Shown: positions 35,856 to 44,805 of the stretch, piece after piece | How the letters are laid out: each line of letters opens with the position of its first letter | Numbering within the stretch: position 1 is the first letter of the stretch | Source: JAVVHH01 sp964613945 | Lineage (GTDB): Bacteria > Pseudomonadota > Alphaproteobacteria > Acetobacterales > Acetobacteraceae | Direction: 5' to 3' | NCBI GenBank assembly: GCA_964613945.1 | Contig: CAZTJC010000009.1 | Coordinates: 1 to 64,000, forward strand | Length of the DNA stretch: 64,000 nt | The notes under the pieces: model-generated | The model's database searches: none | Told to the model about the DNA's origin: nothing | The model's input: only the letters and a program-made list of their open reading frames with translations | Program-made: the position numbers and the translations under genes

Positions 35856-36995
35856 ATGGATTTTGACCTTTCCGACGAACAACGCCTGCTCAAGGACAGC
35901 GTTGATCGCTTCGTCGCCGACCGATACGGCTTCGAAGCCCGCCGCGGCTTCCGCGCCGAACCCGAAGGCTGGAGCCGCAGCGCCTGGGCGCAGATGGCCG
36001 AACTCGGTCTTCTCGGCCTTCCCTTCTCCGAGGAGGATGGCGGCTTCGGCGGGGGGCCCACCGAGATCGCCATCGTCATGGAAGCCTTTGGCCGCGCCCT
36101 GGTGGTCGAGCCCTTCCTGTCCACCGCCATCATGGCCGGGTCCCTGTTGCGTCATTGCGCCACCGCCGAGCAACGCGCCCGCCTGGTGCCCGAGATCGCC
36201 GCCGGCGAGCGCGTCCTCGCCTACGCCCAGGTCGAGCGGCAATCCCGCTACAGCCTCAACGATATCAAGACCAAGGCCACTCGCACCGGCGACGGCTGGA
36301 GCATCACCGGCGCCAAGAGCCTCGTGCTCGCCGGCGACAGCGCCGACACGCTGCTGGTCACGGCGCGGACGGATGGCGACGAGCGCGCGCGCCATGGCAT
36401 CGGCCTGTTCCTGGTGGATGCCGCCGCCCCCGGCGTCTCGCGCCGGGGTTACCCCACGCAGGACGGGATGCGTGCCGCCGAGATCGAGTTCGAAGCCGTT
36501 GCCGCCGAAGCGCTCGGCGACCCGGCCGAAGCCCTGCCCGGCCTCGAATGGGCACAGGACGAGCTTCTGGCCGCCCTCACCGCCGAGGGCGTTGGCGTGA
36601 TGCAGGCAATGCTAGACATGACCACCGACTATCTCAAAACCCGCAAACAGTTCGGAAAAGCGATCGGCGACAATCAAGCGTTGCAGCACCGTACTGTTGA
36701 CATGTATGTAGCCCTCGAGCAAGCCCGCAGCATGTCCATTTTTGCCACAATGATGGCATCAGATGAGACAGCTATCGAACGCCAACGGGCTATGCATGCG
36801 GCAAAAGTCCAGATTGGACGCAGTGGCCGGCATATCGGTCAGGAAGCGGTGCAGCTACACGGCGGCATCGGCGTCACTATGGAGTACGCAGTGGGACATT
36901 TTTTCAAGCGCATGACGATGATCGAGCGTGCCGTGGGTGACACCGACACGCACCTGGCGGCACTCGCCCGCCTCGGCGGACTTATTCACGCCTGA
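35856..36995 (+). CDS. Acyl-CoA dehydrogenase family protein
   Basis: 379 residues from ATG 35856 (MDFDLSDEQRLLKDSVDRFV), preceded by GGGGA. The three-part fold is visible: an N-terminal helical domain (LGLLGLPFSEEDGGFG), a middle beta domain binding FAD (AYAQVERQSRYSL) and a C-terminal helical domain (TTDYLKTRKQFGKAI, VQLHGGIGVTMEY). This layout resembles the small subunit of pimeloyl-CoA-type dehydrogenases. The substrate is unknown and no large subunit is adjacent. The last third is visibly poorer in G+C than the first two. Confidence 0.87.
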   Translation: MDFDLSDEQRLLKDSVDRFVADRYGFEARRGFRAEPEGWSRSAWAQMAELGLLGLPFSEEDGGFGGGPTEIAIVMEAFGRALVVEPFLSTAIMAGSLLRHCATAEQRARLVPEIAAGERVLAYAQVERQSRYSLNDIKTKATRTGDGWSITGAKSLVLAGDSADTLLVTARTDGDERARHGIGLFLVDAAAPGVSRRGYPTQDGMRAAEIEFEAVAAEALGDPAEALPGLEWAQDELLAALTAEGVGVMQAMLDMTTDYLKTRKQFGKAIGDNQALQHRTVDMYVALEQARSMSIFATMMASDETAIERQRAMHAAKVQIGRSGRHIGQEAVQLHGGIGVTMEYAVGHFFKRMTMIERAVGDTDTHLAALARLGGLIHA

Positions 36996-36997
36996 TC

Positions 36998-37774
36998 ATG
37001 CGCAAACTCCTGCTTCTCGCCGGGCTGGTATCGTCGCCAGCCCTGGCCGACCCCGTCATCGACCCGGTGGTGGCGGCGCCCGCCGCCGTGTCGCCTTATG
37101 TTGAGTGCGACACCGCCATCGTCGCGGCGGCCAAGTTGCTGGGCAAGGCGCCCGACAAGCTGCTGCCATCGATCGCCCGCGTGGAAAGCGGCCGGCTGGA
37201 TGCGTCCACCGGCCGTGTCCGTGCCTGGCCATGGACCATCAACGTCGACGGCGTCGGCTATTTCTTCGACAGCAAGCCCGAGGTCATCGCCGCGGTGCAA
37301 GCGCTGCAGGCCAAGGGCAAGCGCAGCATCGACGTTGGCTGCATGCAGGTGAACCTCATGCATCACCCGAAGGCGTTCGCCGATCTCGACGCCGCTTTCG
37401 ACCCGGGAACCAACGCGCGCTACGCCGTCAAATTCCTGACCGCTCTCTATCAGCAGACGCGCGACTGGCCCCTCGCCACCGCCTGGTACCATTCGAGCAC
37501 CCCCGAGTTCGGCGAACAGTATCAGCGGCTCGTCTTCGGGCGCGTCATGACCCCGATGGGCGCTGGCCCGACCGCCGGCGGTGGTGCCAAGGCCGCCGGT
37601 CCCTATGGCATCTGGCCGCCCAGCGGCATCCGCTTCGCCGCTATGCCGCCGGCCAGCTTCAATTTCGGCGCGTTCGCCCCGGCCAAGCCCTCCACCATGT
37701 TCGGCGGCATCCCGATGCTCGGATTGGGCACGCAGGTCGCCCCGCCAACCGCCATCAATCTCCGCAAGCGGTAA
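36998..37774 (+). CDS. Exported lytic transglycosylase (SLT domain)
   Basis: 258 residues starting 2 bases after the acyl-CoA dehydrogenase stop. A signal peptide MRKLLLLAGLVSSPALA is followed by an SLT domain (~35-180): catalytic Glu63 in IARVESGRLDAS, then SIDVGCMQVNLMHHPKAF and ARYAVKFLTALYQQT. Residues ~185-258 are Pro/Gly/Ala-rich and probably flexible. It would cleave peptidoglycan in the periplasm. A role in placing an envelope machine is possible but not shown. Confidence 0.88.
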   Translation: MRKLLLLAGLVSSPALADPVIDPVVAAPAAVSPYVECDTAIVAAAKLLGKAPDKLLPSIARVESGRLDASTGRVRAWPWTINVDGVGYFFDSKPEVIAAVQALQAKGKRSIDVGCMQVNLMHHPKAFADLDAAFDPGTNARYAVKFLTALYQQTRDWPLATAWYHSSTPEFGEQYQRLVFGRVMTPMGAGPTAGGGAKAAGPYGIWPPSGIRFAAMPPASFNFGAFAPAKPSTMFGGIPMLGLGTQVAPPTAINLRKR

Positions 37775-37800
37775 AGCCGCCGCCTACTCGGCGGCTTTAC
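37771..37800. terminator. Bidirectional terminator hairpin covering the ends of two convergent genes
   Basis: A perfect 12-bp stem, GTAAAGCCGCCG / CGGCGGCTTTAC, with a 6-base loop. The plus-strand TAA lies in the left arm and the minus-strand TAG in the loop region. The AAA/TTT outer part gives a short T-run in both directions. Confidence 0.8.
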
Positions 37801-39814
37801 GTATCGCGACCACGGCCACCTCGGGCAACACCGGCGTCAGGATCCCGAGGTCGCGCTCGGCCAGGCAGTACAGGAAATTGTTCGCTCCGGTGGACGCTTC
37901 CGTCGAGATCAATCCGTCCGGGCCAAGCGCTACCGGCGTCAGTCCAAGATCCTCGTACACCTTCGCCAACTCGGGTCCGCCGCGATAAACGGCGGGGTCG
38001 CGCCGCTCCTGTAGCGCGAGGTCGCGCAGATTCCAGATCGCGGACACCCGGTCCGATTCCGCTCCCGCCGGGTCACCGAGCCCGAGCAGCACGCGGCCGA
38101 CCCGGCGGAACGGGATCGCCGCCCGCTCGCTCTCGCCGAACACCACCCCGTCCGCCGTCGCCGGCGGCGTCATTCCGAGTGCCGCGTAGCGCAACCGGCC
38201 TTCACCGGCCCAGGCCAACCAACCGACCCGTACCGGGCGGATCAACCGCCATAGCGCGTAGAGGCCCAGCAACATCACCAATGCGAGCGTCACGCGCGAG
38301 CCGTTGGAAAAATCGGACGACATCACCAGGTCGTAGAAGCTGTTCTCGTTCAGCCCGCGCACCTTCGGCTCCAGCAGCGTCAAGTTCAATGCGCACACGG
38401 CCAGTACCAGCAGCGGCACCAACGTCCCCGGCTGCAACGGCCGGGCCACCAGCCGCGCGTGCCGGTAGTAGGCACCGCGGAACGGCGCGATCAGCAGCGC
38501 CGTCAACAACAGCACCGCCGGAACCCAGCTCGAGGCACCCTGGGCCATGGTGTAGAACGCGCCGGCCAGCAGCATGACGATCGTCATGAACCAGGCCAGC
38601 GTCACGCGCCGCGTCAGCCCGATGGCCAGCACCATCAGCGCCGCGCCGATCAGGGAAGGGATGAACTGCCCCGCATTGGCGGCGACCTCGGCAAAATCCG
38701 CGTCGAACCAGGGAAACTCCGGCCTGTCGTCCAGCACGCCGATCGCCAGCAGCATCGCCCCGCACAGCGCCACCGACCCGGTCGATGCCACCACCGCGAA
38801 GCTGCGTTCGCTGAATACCGACCTGGCCGGCGTCGTTCCCGCCGCCTTGCCGCGAGGGCCCTTGCGCCGGAACATCGCCCCGCCCCGCAGCAGGATCTCG
38901 TTGCCGGAGAACAGCGTGCCGGCGATGAACAGCGGGATGATGTAGTAATACAGCCGGAACACCACGATCCCGCCCAGGATCCGCGGCTCCGACATGTAAG
39001 GCTTGAGGCCGAGCAGCATGGCCGCATCGAACACGCCGAGCCCGCCCGGCACGTTGGCCGCCAGCCCCGCCGAGTACGAACTGAGATATACGCCGAGGAA
39101 CCGCACGAACGTCAGGTTGGGGGCGTCCGGCAGCAACTGGTACATGATCGCCGCGGTCACCGCGACGTCGACCGTCGCCAATGCGACCTGCACGAACGCC
39201 ATCTTCCAGTGCGGCAGTTCGATCTCGACCCCGAACACCGTGAACTTGCCGACGAAGCGCGACAGGCTGATGTAGCCCACCACGATGGCCCACATGGTCG
39301 CGCCGATGGCGTACATGCCCCAATGCGGGATCAGCGTGCCCAGGAACGGCACCGCTTCCGGCTCGAGGAACAGGATGCACCCGCCGAGCACCATCCCGCC
39401 CAACCCGAATGTCAGGCTACAGAACGCAATGACCTTGGCGATCTGCACCGGGCTCAGCCCCCAATGGGCATAAAGCCGGTAGCGCACCGCCGCTCCCGAC
39501 ACCGCCGCAAATCCGAGGTTGTGCGACAGCGCATACGCACAGAACGACGCAAACGCGACCCGGCGGTAGCTCACCTTGTTGCCGGCGAACATCGTTCCCA
39601 GCCGGTCGTAGAAGGTCAGCACCCCATACGACAGCACCGTCCAGATGAACGACACGACGAGCGCGCGCGGCGGAATCTCCGCCAGCGCCGCCCGGATGTC
39701 GGCGATCTTGAGGTGGTGGAATTCGTTCCAGACCACGTAGATCGCGCCACCCAGCAGCAGCACGCCCAGCAGCGCCGGCAACGCCCGCACGAACTTCTTC
39801 AGCAATGGCAACAC
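37784..39814 (-). CDS. MprF-like flippase with shortened synthase domain
   Basis: 676 residues from GTG 39814, whose G is the last base of the lysK stop (TAGTG). Residues ~1-530 hold about 13-14 membrane helices with UPF0104/LPG-synthase-TM features (SYGVLTFYDRLGTMF, AYALSHNLGFAAVSGAAVRY, GLAANVPGGLGVFDAAMLL). Residues ~540-640 match the beginning of the cytoplasmic aminoacyl-lipid synthase domain (VLLGLGDPAGAESDR, VYEDLGLTPVALGPDGLIS). The remaining ~200 residues of that domain are absent, since full MprF proteins have ~840-870 residues. It may move lipids across the membrane rather than synthesise aminoacyl lipids. Confidence 0.82.
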   Translation of the reverse strand: MLPLLKKFVRALPALLGVLLLGGAIYVVWNEFHHLKIADIRAALAEIPPRALVVSFIWTVLSYGVLTFYDRLGTMFAGNKVSYRRVAFASFCAYALSHNLGFAAVSGAAVRYRLYAHWGLSPVQIAKVIAFCSLTFGLGGMVLGGCILFLEPEAVPFLGTLIPHWGMYAIGATMWAIVVGYISLSRFVGKFTVFGVEIELPHWKMAFVQVALATVDVAVTAAIMYQLLPDAPNLTFVRFLGVYLSSYSAGLAANVPGGLGVFDAAMLLGLKPYMSEPRILGGIVVFRLYYYIIPLFIAGTLFSGNEILLRGGAMFRRKGPRGKAAGTTPARSVFSERSFAVVASTGSVALCGAMLLAIGVLDDRPEFPWFDADFAEVAANAGQFIPSLIGAALMVLAIGLTRRVTLAWFMTIVMLLAGAFYTMAQGASSWVPAVLLLTALLIAPFRGAYYRHARLVARPLQPGTLVPLLVLAVCALNLTLLEPKVRGLNENSFYDLVMSSDFSNGSRVTLALVMLLGLYALWRLIRPVRVGWLAWAGEGRLRYAALGMTPPATADGVVFGESERAAIPFRRVGRVLLGLGDPAGAESDRVSAIWNLRDLALQERRDPAVYRGGPELAKVYEDLGLTPVALGPDGLISTEASTGANNFLYCLAERDLGILTPVLPEVAVVAIRKAAE

Positions 39815-41412
39815 TAGGCGGCGTCCGCCGATGGATGGTTGGCAGCGAGCGTCGTCTCGATCAGCGCCACGGTCTCCTCGATCCCATACAGCGCGACGAA
39901 GACGCCGAACCGTGGCCCCTCCGCCTGCCCAAGCAGCACCTGGTACAGGCACCCGAACCAGGCCTTCAGGTCCGGGAACGGATAGCGTTTCCCGACCTCG
40001 TAGACGGCATTCTGGATCGCTTCCGCGTCCGACCTAGGCGGCAACGCCGCCAGCACTCCGGCCAGGTCCGCCAGCGCCTCGCGCTCCATGTCGCTCGGCG
40101 GGCGGAACTGCTTCTGCGGCCGCACCACGTCGCGGTAATAGGAGATGGCACGGTCCACCATGCCGTCCACGAACGCGCTGTTGCCCGGCGCGGCGTCCGG
40201 GCTGTAGCGCCTGAGGAAGCCCCACAACATGTCCGGCGTCTCGGCGTTCACCACGCTGGCCAGGTTCAACAACATCGAGAACGGCACCGGACTGCGGAAG
40301 TCCGCGTTGCGCCTGCCGATGATATGCCAGGCCGGATTGACGTATTTGGCCTCGTCCGCCTGCCCGTCGAGCTTGGCCGCATTGGCAATGAACTCGTCGA
40401 CCGCACGCGGAATCACGTCGAAGAACAACCGCTTCGCCCGCTGTGGCGAATTGTACATGTACTGGGACAGGCTCTCGGCCGGCGCATACTCGAGCCATTG
40501 CTCGACCGACAGCCCGTTGCCCTTGCTCTTGCTGATCTTCTGGCTGTTCTCGTCCAGGAACAGCTCATAGGTGTAGCCCACCGGCGGCGGCGCTCCGAGC
40601 GCACGGCACACCTTGCCCGACAGCTTGACGCTGTCGATCAGATCCTTGCCCGACATCTCGTAATCCACGCCGAGCGCGAACCAGCGCATCGCCCAGTCGG
40701 CCTTCCACTGCAGCTTGCAGGCACCGCCGCGGATCGCCGTCTCGAAGTGCTCGCCGCTCGCCGGGTCGGTCCAGGCCAGGGTGCCGGCCGCGACGTCGAC
40801 GCGATCGATCTTGACCTGCATCACCTCGCCGCTGCGCGGATGCAGCGGCAGGAACGGCGAATAGGTCGCCCGCCGCTCCGCCCCCAGTGTGGGGGCAACG
40901 ATCGCCACGATCTCGTCATGCACTTCGGCCGCCCGCATCAGCGCGTCATCGAAGCGCCCGCTGCGGTAATATTCCGTGCTGGAGGCGAACTCGTAATCGA
41001 AGCCGAAGCCGTCGAGGAAGGTGCGCAACCGCGCATTATTGTGCGCCCCGAAGCTCTCATGCGTCCCGAACGGGTCCGGCACTTTCGACAGCGGCTGGTT
41101 CAGGAACCCGGCCAGCATCTCCCGGTTCGGCACGTTTTCCGGAACCTTGCGCAAGCCGTCCATGTCGTCGCTGAACGCCAGCAACCGTGTGGGTTTGCCC
41201 GTCAGCGCCGTATAGGCATGGCGAACCCAGCTGGTCCGCGCGACTTCGCCGAACGTGCCGATATGCGGGAGCCCGGACGGGCCATAGCCGGTCTCGAACA
41301 GGGCCAGTTCCTTGCCGCTGGCCGCCACATGCGCCGCGATACGCGCCGCCTCGTCGAACGGCCAAGCCTTCGGCAGCGGTAAGCCGCCTAGCGTCAATTT
41401 AGTGTCAGACAT
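39814..41412 (-). CDS. lysK: Lysine--tRNA ligase, class I
   Basis: 532 residues from ATG 41412 (MSDTKLTLGGLPLP); an ATG one codon earlier is equally possible. It is a class I synthetase with HIGH-type GPSGLPHIGTFGEVARTSWV (~45) and KMSKS-type QKISKSKGN (~290). This archaeal-type LysRS replaces the class II enzyme in many alphaproteobacteria. It is divergent from the helicase gene and overlaps the MprF-like gene by one base, so Lys-tRNA supply and lipid flipping may be co-expressed. Confidence 0.95.
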   Translation of the reverse strand: MSDTKLTLGGLPLPKAWPFDEAARIAAHVAASGKELALFETGYGPSGLPHIGTFGEVARTSWVRHAYTALTGKPTRLLAFSDDMDGLRKVPENVPNREMLAGFLNQPLSKVPDPFGTHESFGAHNNARLRTFLDGFGFDYEFASSTEYYRSGRFDDALMRAAEVHDEIVAIVAPTLGAERRATYSPFLPLHPRSGEVMQVKIDRVDVAAGTLAWTDPASGEHFETAIRGGACKLQWKADWAMRWFALGVDYEMSGKDLIDSVKLSGKVCRALGAPPPVGYTYELFLDENSQKISKSKGNGLSVEQWLEYAPAESLSQYMYNSPQRAKRLFFDVIPRAVDEFIANAAKLDGQADEAKYVNPAWHIIGRRNADFRSPVPFSMLLNLASVVNAETPDMLWGFLRRYSPDAAPGNSAFVDGMVDRAISYYRDVVRPQKQFRPPSDMEREALADLAGVLAALPPRSDAEAIQNAVYEVGKRYPFPDLKAWFGCLYQVLLGQAEGPRFGVFVALYGIEETVALIETTLAANHPSADAA

Positions 41413-41508
41413 CATTCCCAAGCTTAGGTCTCAAGCCGTCCCGGTCAATCGTCCAGACCACGTCTTCCCCACTTAGCCCACTCGACCCTTGCATGATACA
41501 GCATCGAA

Positions 41509-44274
41509 ATGCCGCCGCCCGCTTCGAGTCTGCTTCCGCAGGCGCCCGCCATCGTCGCGGGACACGGCCGAGCCGCCCTGCTCAGCGCCGACGGCGAATT
41601 GCTCACCCTCTCCAAGCCCGCCGCCGCCCGGCAGCTCGACGCCACTGACCCACCGCTCGTCGTCCATGCCCCCGCCACGCTGCGGCGGCTCGGCGCGGCG
41701 CCCATGGCGTGCCTGGACCTGTTGCAGTTGTTCGCCTTCGTCATACCCGCGCGCACCGCGCCGCCGACACCCGCCGGCTTGGCCGCCGCGCTCGACCTGC
41801 GTATACCCCGCTCCATCGAAGACGCCGCGGCAGCGCTGCCCGACATCGCGGAAGCCCTCCTCCGCCGCCTCGAAGCCGCTGCCGATGTGCCGCTCAACAA
41901 GGACGCACCGGCGCTGGCCGCCTCCATGGGCAAAGCCGGCTGGCCCTGGGCGCCGTACGTCCTCACCGCTCTCGGCGCTCCGGCCGCAAAACCCGCGCTC
42001 GACTCCTTCCGTGTCTGGACCCGCCTGCCCGAATGGGAGGAGGAACCGCCGCCGCCGCCGCCTGCCAGCCATCCCGTCCTGCCTGCCGAAGCGCGCGCCC
42101 GCCTGGCCCGCATCCTCGGCCCCGGTGCCGAACAGCGACCCGGCCAGGCCGATTACGCCAGCGCCGTGGCGGAAGCCTTTGCCCCTCGCCAAGCGCCCGG
42201 TGACCCCGCCGTCGTGTTGGCCGAAGCCGGCACCGGCACCGGCAAGACCCTTGGCTACATCGCCCCCGCCAGCTTATGGGCCGAGCGCAACGGCGGCAGC
42301 GTCTGGCTAAGCACCTACACGCGGCACCTGCAGCGCCAGATCGACGGCGAACTTGCCCGCCTGTTCCCGACGCTGTCCGAGCGCCGCCGCCGGGTCGTGG
42401 TGCGCAAGGGGCGCGAGAACTATCTCTGCCTGCTCAACTACCAGGAACAGCTTTCCTCACCGGGCACCGACACAACGGTCCCGCTCGGCCTCGTCGCCCG
42501 CTGGGCTCTGGCCACCACTGATGGCGACGTCGCCGGCGGCGACCTGCCGGGCTGGTTCACCGAACTGTTCGGCGCCGGCCTGCTGCCCGCCATCGCGGAC
42601 CGCCGCGGCGAGTGCATCCACGGCGCCTGCCAGCATTACCGGACCTGCTTCGTCGAACACACGATCCGCCGCGCCCGCACCGCGGACCTCGTGGTCGCCA
42701 ACCATGCCCTTGTCATGGCCCAGGCGGCCTGGGGCGGCATTGACGACAACTTGGTCCCCAGCCGCTACGTGTTCGACGAAGGGCATCACGTCTTCGACGC
42801 CGCCGACGGCGCCTTTGCCGCCTCCCTCACCGGCACGGAGGGCGCCGAGCTGCGCCGCTGGCTGCTCGGTGCCGAGGGTGGCCGCTCGCGTGCCCGGGGC
42901 CTGCGTCGCCGCCTCGACGATTTGCTCGCCCTCTACCCGGTCATCCAGCCCTCCCTCGACGCCGCGCTTCAAGCCGCGCGGATGCTGCCCGGCATCGGTT
43001 GGGCCTCCCGCCTGCTCGACACGGAGGAGGTCGGTCCATTCGAGACTATGCTGCGCCTGATCCGCACCCAGGCCCTGGCCCGCTGTGCCGGCGACCCCGG
43101 CAGCGCGACGGGCGACCTAGAATGCGACCTGTATCCGCTCGCGCCGGACCTGCCGGAGGCTGCCGAGACGCTGCAACGCGCCCTGCATCGCATTGCGGAA
43201 CCATTGACCAACCTCCTGCAACACCTGCGCGACCTGCTGGAAACCGAAGCCGACTCGCTGGATGCCGCCCAGCGCCAGCGCATCGAATCCGCCATCCGGT
43301 CGGTCCAGCGCCGCGCCCAGCTCCGCCTGGTGTCATGGGAAGCCATGCTGCAGACCATGCGCGACCCGGCGCCAGAGCCCGGCAGCCGCCCGCAATACGT
43401 CCATACGCTCGAACTGGAACGGCGCGGCGGTGCCGACCGTGACGCCGGGCTGCATCGGCACTGGCTTGACCCCAGCATCCCGTTCGCCACCGCCCTCGCG
43501 GCCCCGGCCCACGGCCTGCTCATCACCTCCGCGACCTTGCGCGACACCGGGGCCGAGGACGCCGAGGCGTCCTGGACCGAAGCCGAGGCCCGCGTCGGCG
43601 CCGCCCACCTGCCCTCCCCCGCGCTGCGCGTCTCCGTCGCCAGCCCGTTCGACTATGCCGCCCAGACCCGCGCCTTCGTGGTCACCGATGTCGGCGCCGA
43701 GATGGAGGCGCTGGCCGGAGCCTACCGCGCGTTGTTCGCCGCGTCCGGCGGTGGCGGCCTCGGCCTGTTCACCGCCATCTCACGCCTCAAGGCCGTCCAT
43801 TCCCGCATCGCCGAGCCGCTCGAGGCCGCCGGCATCTCACTCCTTGCCCAGCACGTGGACGCGATGGACAACGCCACCCTAGTGGACGTTTTCCGCGCCG
43901 AGATGGATTCCTGCCTGCTCGGCACGGATGCGATGCGCGACGGCGTCGACGTCCCTGGACGGGCCTTGCGCCTGGTGGTGTTCGAGCGAGTGCCCTGGCC
44001 CCGCCCCGATATCCTGCACCGCGAGCGCCGCGTCCACCTCTCCGGCGGACGTCCCAAGGATTACGACGACGGCAAGGCCCGCCTACGCCTGCGCCAGGCC
44101 TTCGGCCGCCTGGTCCGCACCGAAACCGACCGCGGCGTCTTCGTCCTGCTCGACCGTCGCACGCCCGGCCGCCTGCTGTCCGCGTTCCCGCCAGGCGTCG
44201 AGGTTCGCCGGGTCGGCCTGGCCGATGCGGTCGCCGAGACCCGCGCCTTCCTTAACCACCCCGAACCCGGCTAA
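41509..44274 (+). CDS. DinG/XPD-type Fe-S helicase
   Basis: 921 residues. Walker A AEAGTGTGKT ends at residue 247. Four cysteines suited to a 4Fe-4S cluster follow (Cys307, Cys369, Cys374, Cys380). Walker B is FDEGHH (423-426 DEGH), and motif VI is RQAFGRLVRTETDRGVFVLL. These define a superfamily 2 XPD/DinG helicase unwinding DNA 5' to 3'. Residues 1-210 are extra; LDLLQLFAFVIPA and LAAALDL there recall the exonuclease domain of some DinG proteins, but the acidic catalytic residues are not visible, so it would be a degenerate remnant. A Pro-rich hinge (~180) separates the parts. Confidence 0.87.
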   Translation: MPPPASSLLPQAPAIVAGHGRAALLSADGELLTLSKPAAARQLDATDPPLVVHAPATLRRLGAAPMACLDLLQLFAFVIPARTAPPTPAGLAAALDLRIPRSIEDAAAALPDIAEALLRRLEAAADVPLNKDAPALAASMGKAGWPWAPYVLTALGAPAAKPALDSFRVWTRLPEWEEEPPPPPPASHPVLPAEARARLARILGPGAEQRPGQADYASAVAEAFAPRQAPGDPAVVLAEAGTGTGKTLGYIAPASLWAERNGGSVWLSTYTRHLQRQIDGELARLFPTLSERRRRVVVRKGRENYLCLLNYQEQLSSPGTDTTVPLGLVARWALATTDGDVAGGDLPGWFTELFGAGLLPAIADRRGECIHGACQHYRTCFVEHTIRRARTADLVVANHALVMAQAAWGGIDDNLVPSRYVFDEGHHVFDAADGAFAASLTGTEGAELRRWLLGAEGGRSRARGLRRRLDDLLALYPVIQPSLDAALQAARMLPGIGWASRLLDTEEVGPFETMLRLIRTQALARCAGDPGSATGDLECDLYPLAPDLPEAAETLQRALHRIAEPLTNLLQHLRDLLETEADSLDAAQRQRIESAIRSVQRRAQLRLVSWEAMLQTMRDPAPEPGSRPQYVHTLELERRGGADRDAGLHRHWLDPSIPFATALAAPAHGLLITSATLRDTGAEDAEASWTEAEARVGAAHLPSPALRVSVASPFDYAAQTRAFVVTDVGAEMEALAGAYRALFAASGGGGLGLFTAISRLKAVHSRIAEPLEAAGISLLAQHVDAMDNATLVDVFRAEMDSCLLGTDAMRDGVDVPGRALRLVVFERVPWPRPDILHRERRVHLSGGRPKDYDDGKARLRLRQAFGRLVRTETDRGVFVLLDRRTPGRLLSAFPPGVEVRRVGLADAVAETRAFLNHPEPG

Positions 44275-44283
44275 TACCCCCGC

Positions 44284-44763
44284 ATGCCCCAATCGAAGAT
44301 CAAGCCGAAGCCGCCCTCCGCCGCCACCCGCAGTTCGCTGACCGCCGAAGAGGCGCTCGTCTGCACCATGGTTTTGGTCGCCGCGGCCGACGGCGCCATC
44401 ACCGACCGCGAGATCGGCGTGATGTCCGGCATCGTGCAGACCATGCCGGCCTTTTTCGAGTTCAGCTCCGAAGACCTGGACACGGCCACAGAGGCCGCGG
44501 TCACGCTGCTGGGCGAAGACGAAGGCCTGTCACATGCCGGTCAACTGATCCGCGATGCCCTCGAGCCCCGCTTGCGCGAAACGGCCTACGCGCTCGCCTG
44601 CGACATCGTCGCCGCCGACAAGGGTGCCAGCCAGCCGGTGCTGCGCATGCTTGAGCTGGTCAACAGCGAGCTTCGGCTCGACCCCCTGGTTTCCGCCGCC
44701 ATCGAACGCGCCGCCCGCGCCCGCCATCAGCGGATACGCCCGGCAACCGAACCGAAAGCCTGA
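44284..44763 (+). CDS. TerB-like domain protein
   Basis: 159 residues, 9 bases after the helicase. An all-helical TerB/DjlA-type domain (~20-150) shows the two acidic repeats VLVAAADGAITDREI and ACDIVAADKGASQ, where Asp/Glu residues bind metal in TerB. There is no signal or membrane helix. TerB domains occur in tellurite and stress-response systems, but other ter genes are absent, so resistance should not be assumed. Probably in one operon with the helicase. Confidence 0.82.
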   Translation: MPQSKIKPKPPSAATRSSLTAEEALVCTMVLVAAADGAITDREIGVMSGIVQTMPAFFEFSSEDLDTATEAAVTLLGEDEGLSHAGQLIRDALEPRLRETAYALACDIVAADKGASQPVLRMLELVNSELRLDPLVSAAIERAARARHQRIRPATEPKA

Positions 44764-44805
44764 ACCGGCGTTGTCGAACGCCGCCCGTGTCGAAGGAATC
44801 AAGCG

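Noticed and set aside
38459..39817. 452-codon plus-strand open frame
   Set aside because: Antisense to the MprF-like gene and rich in His, Gln and Arg; no family resemblance.
44284..44763. Tellurite-resistance locus
   Set aside because: Only a TerB-like domain is present; no terC, terD or terZ-type genes lie nearby.
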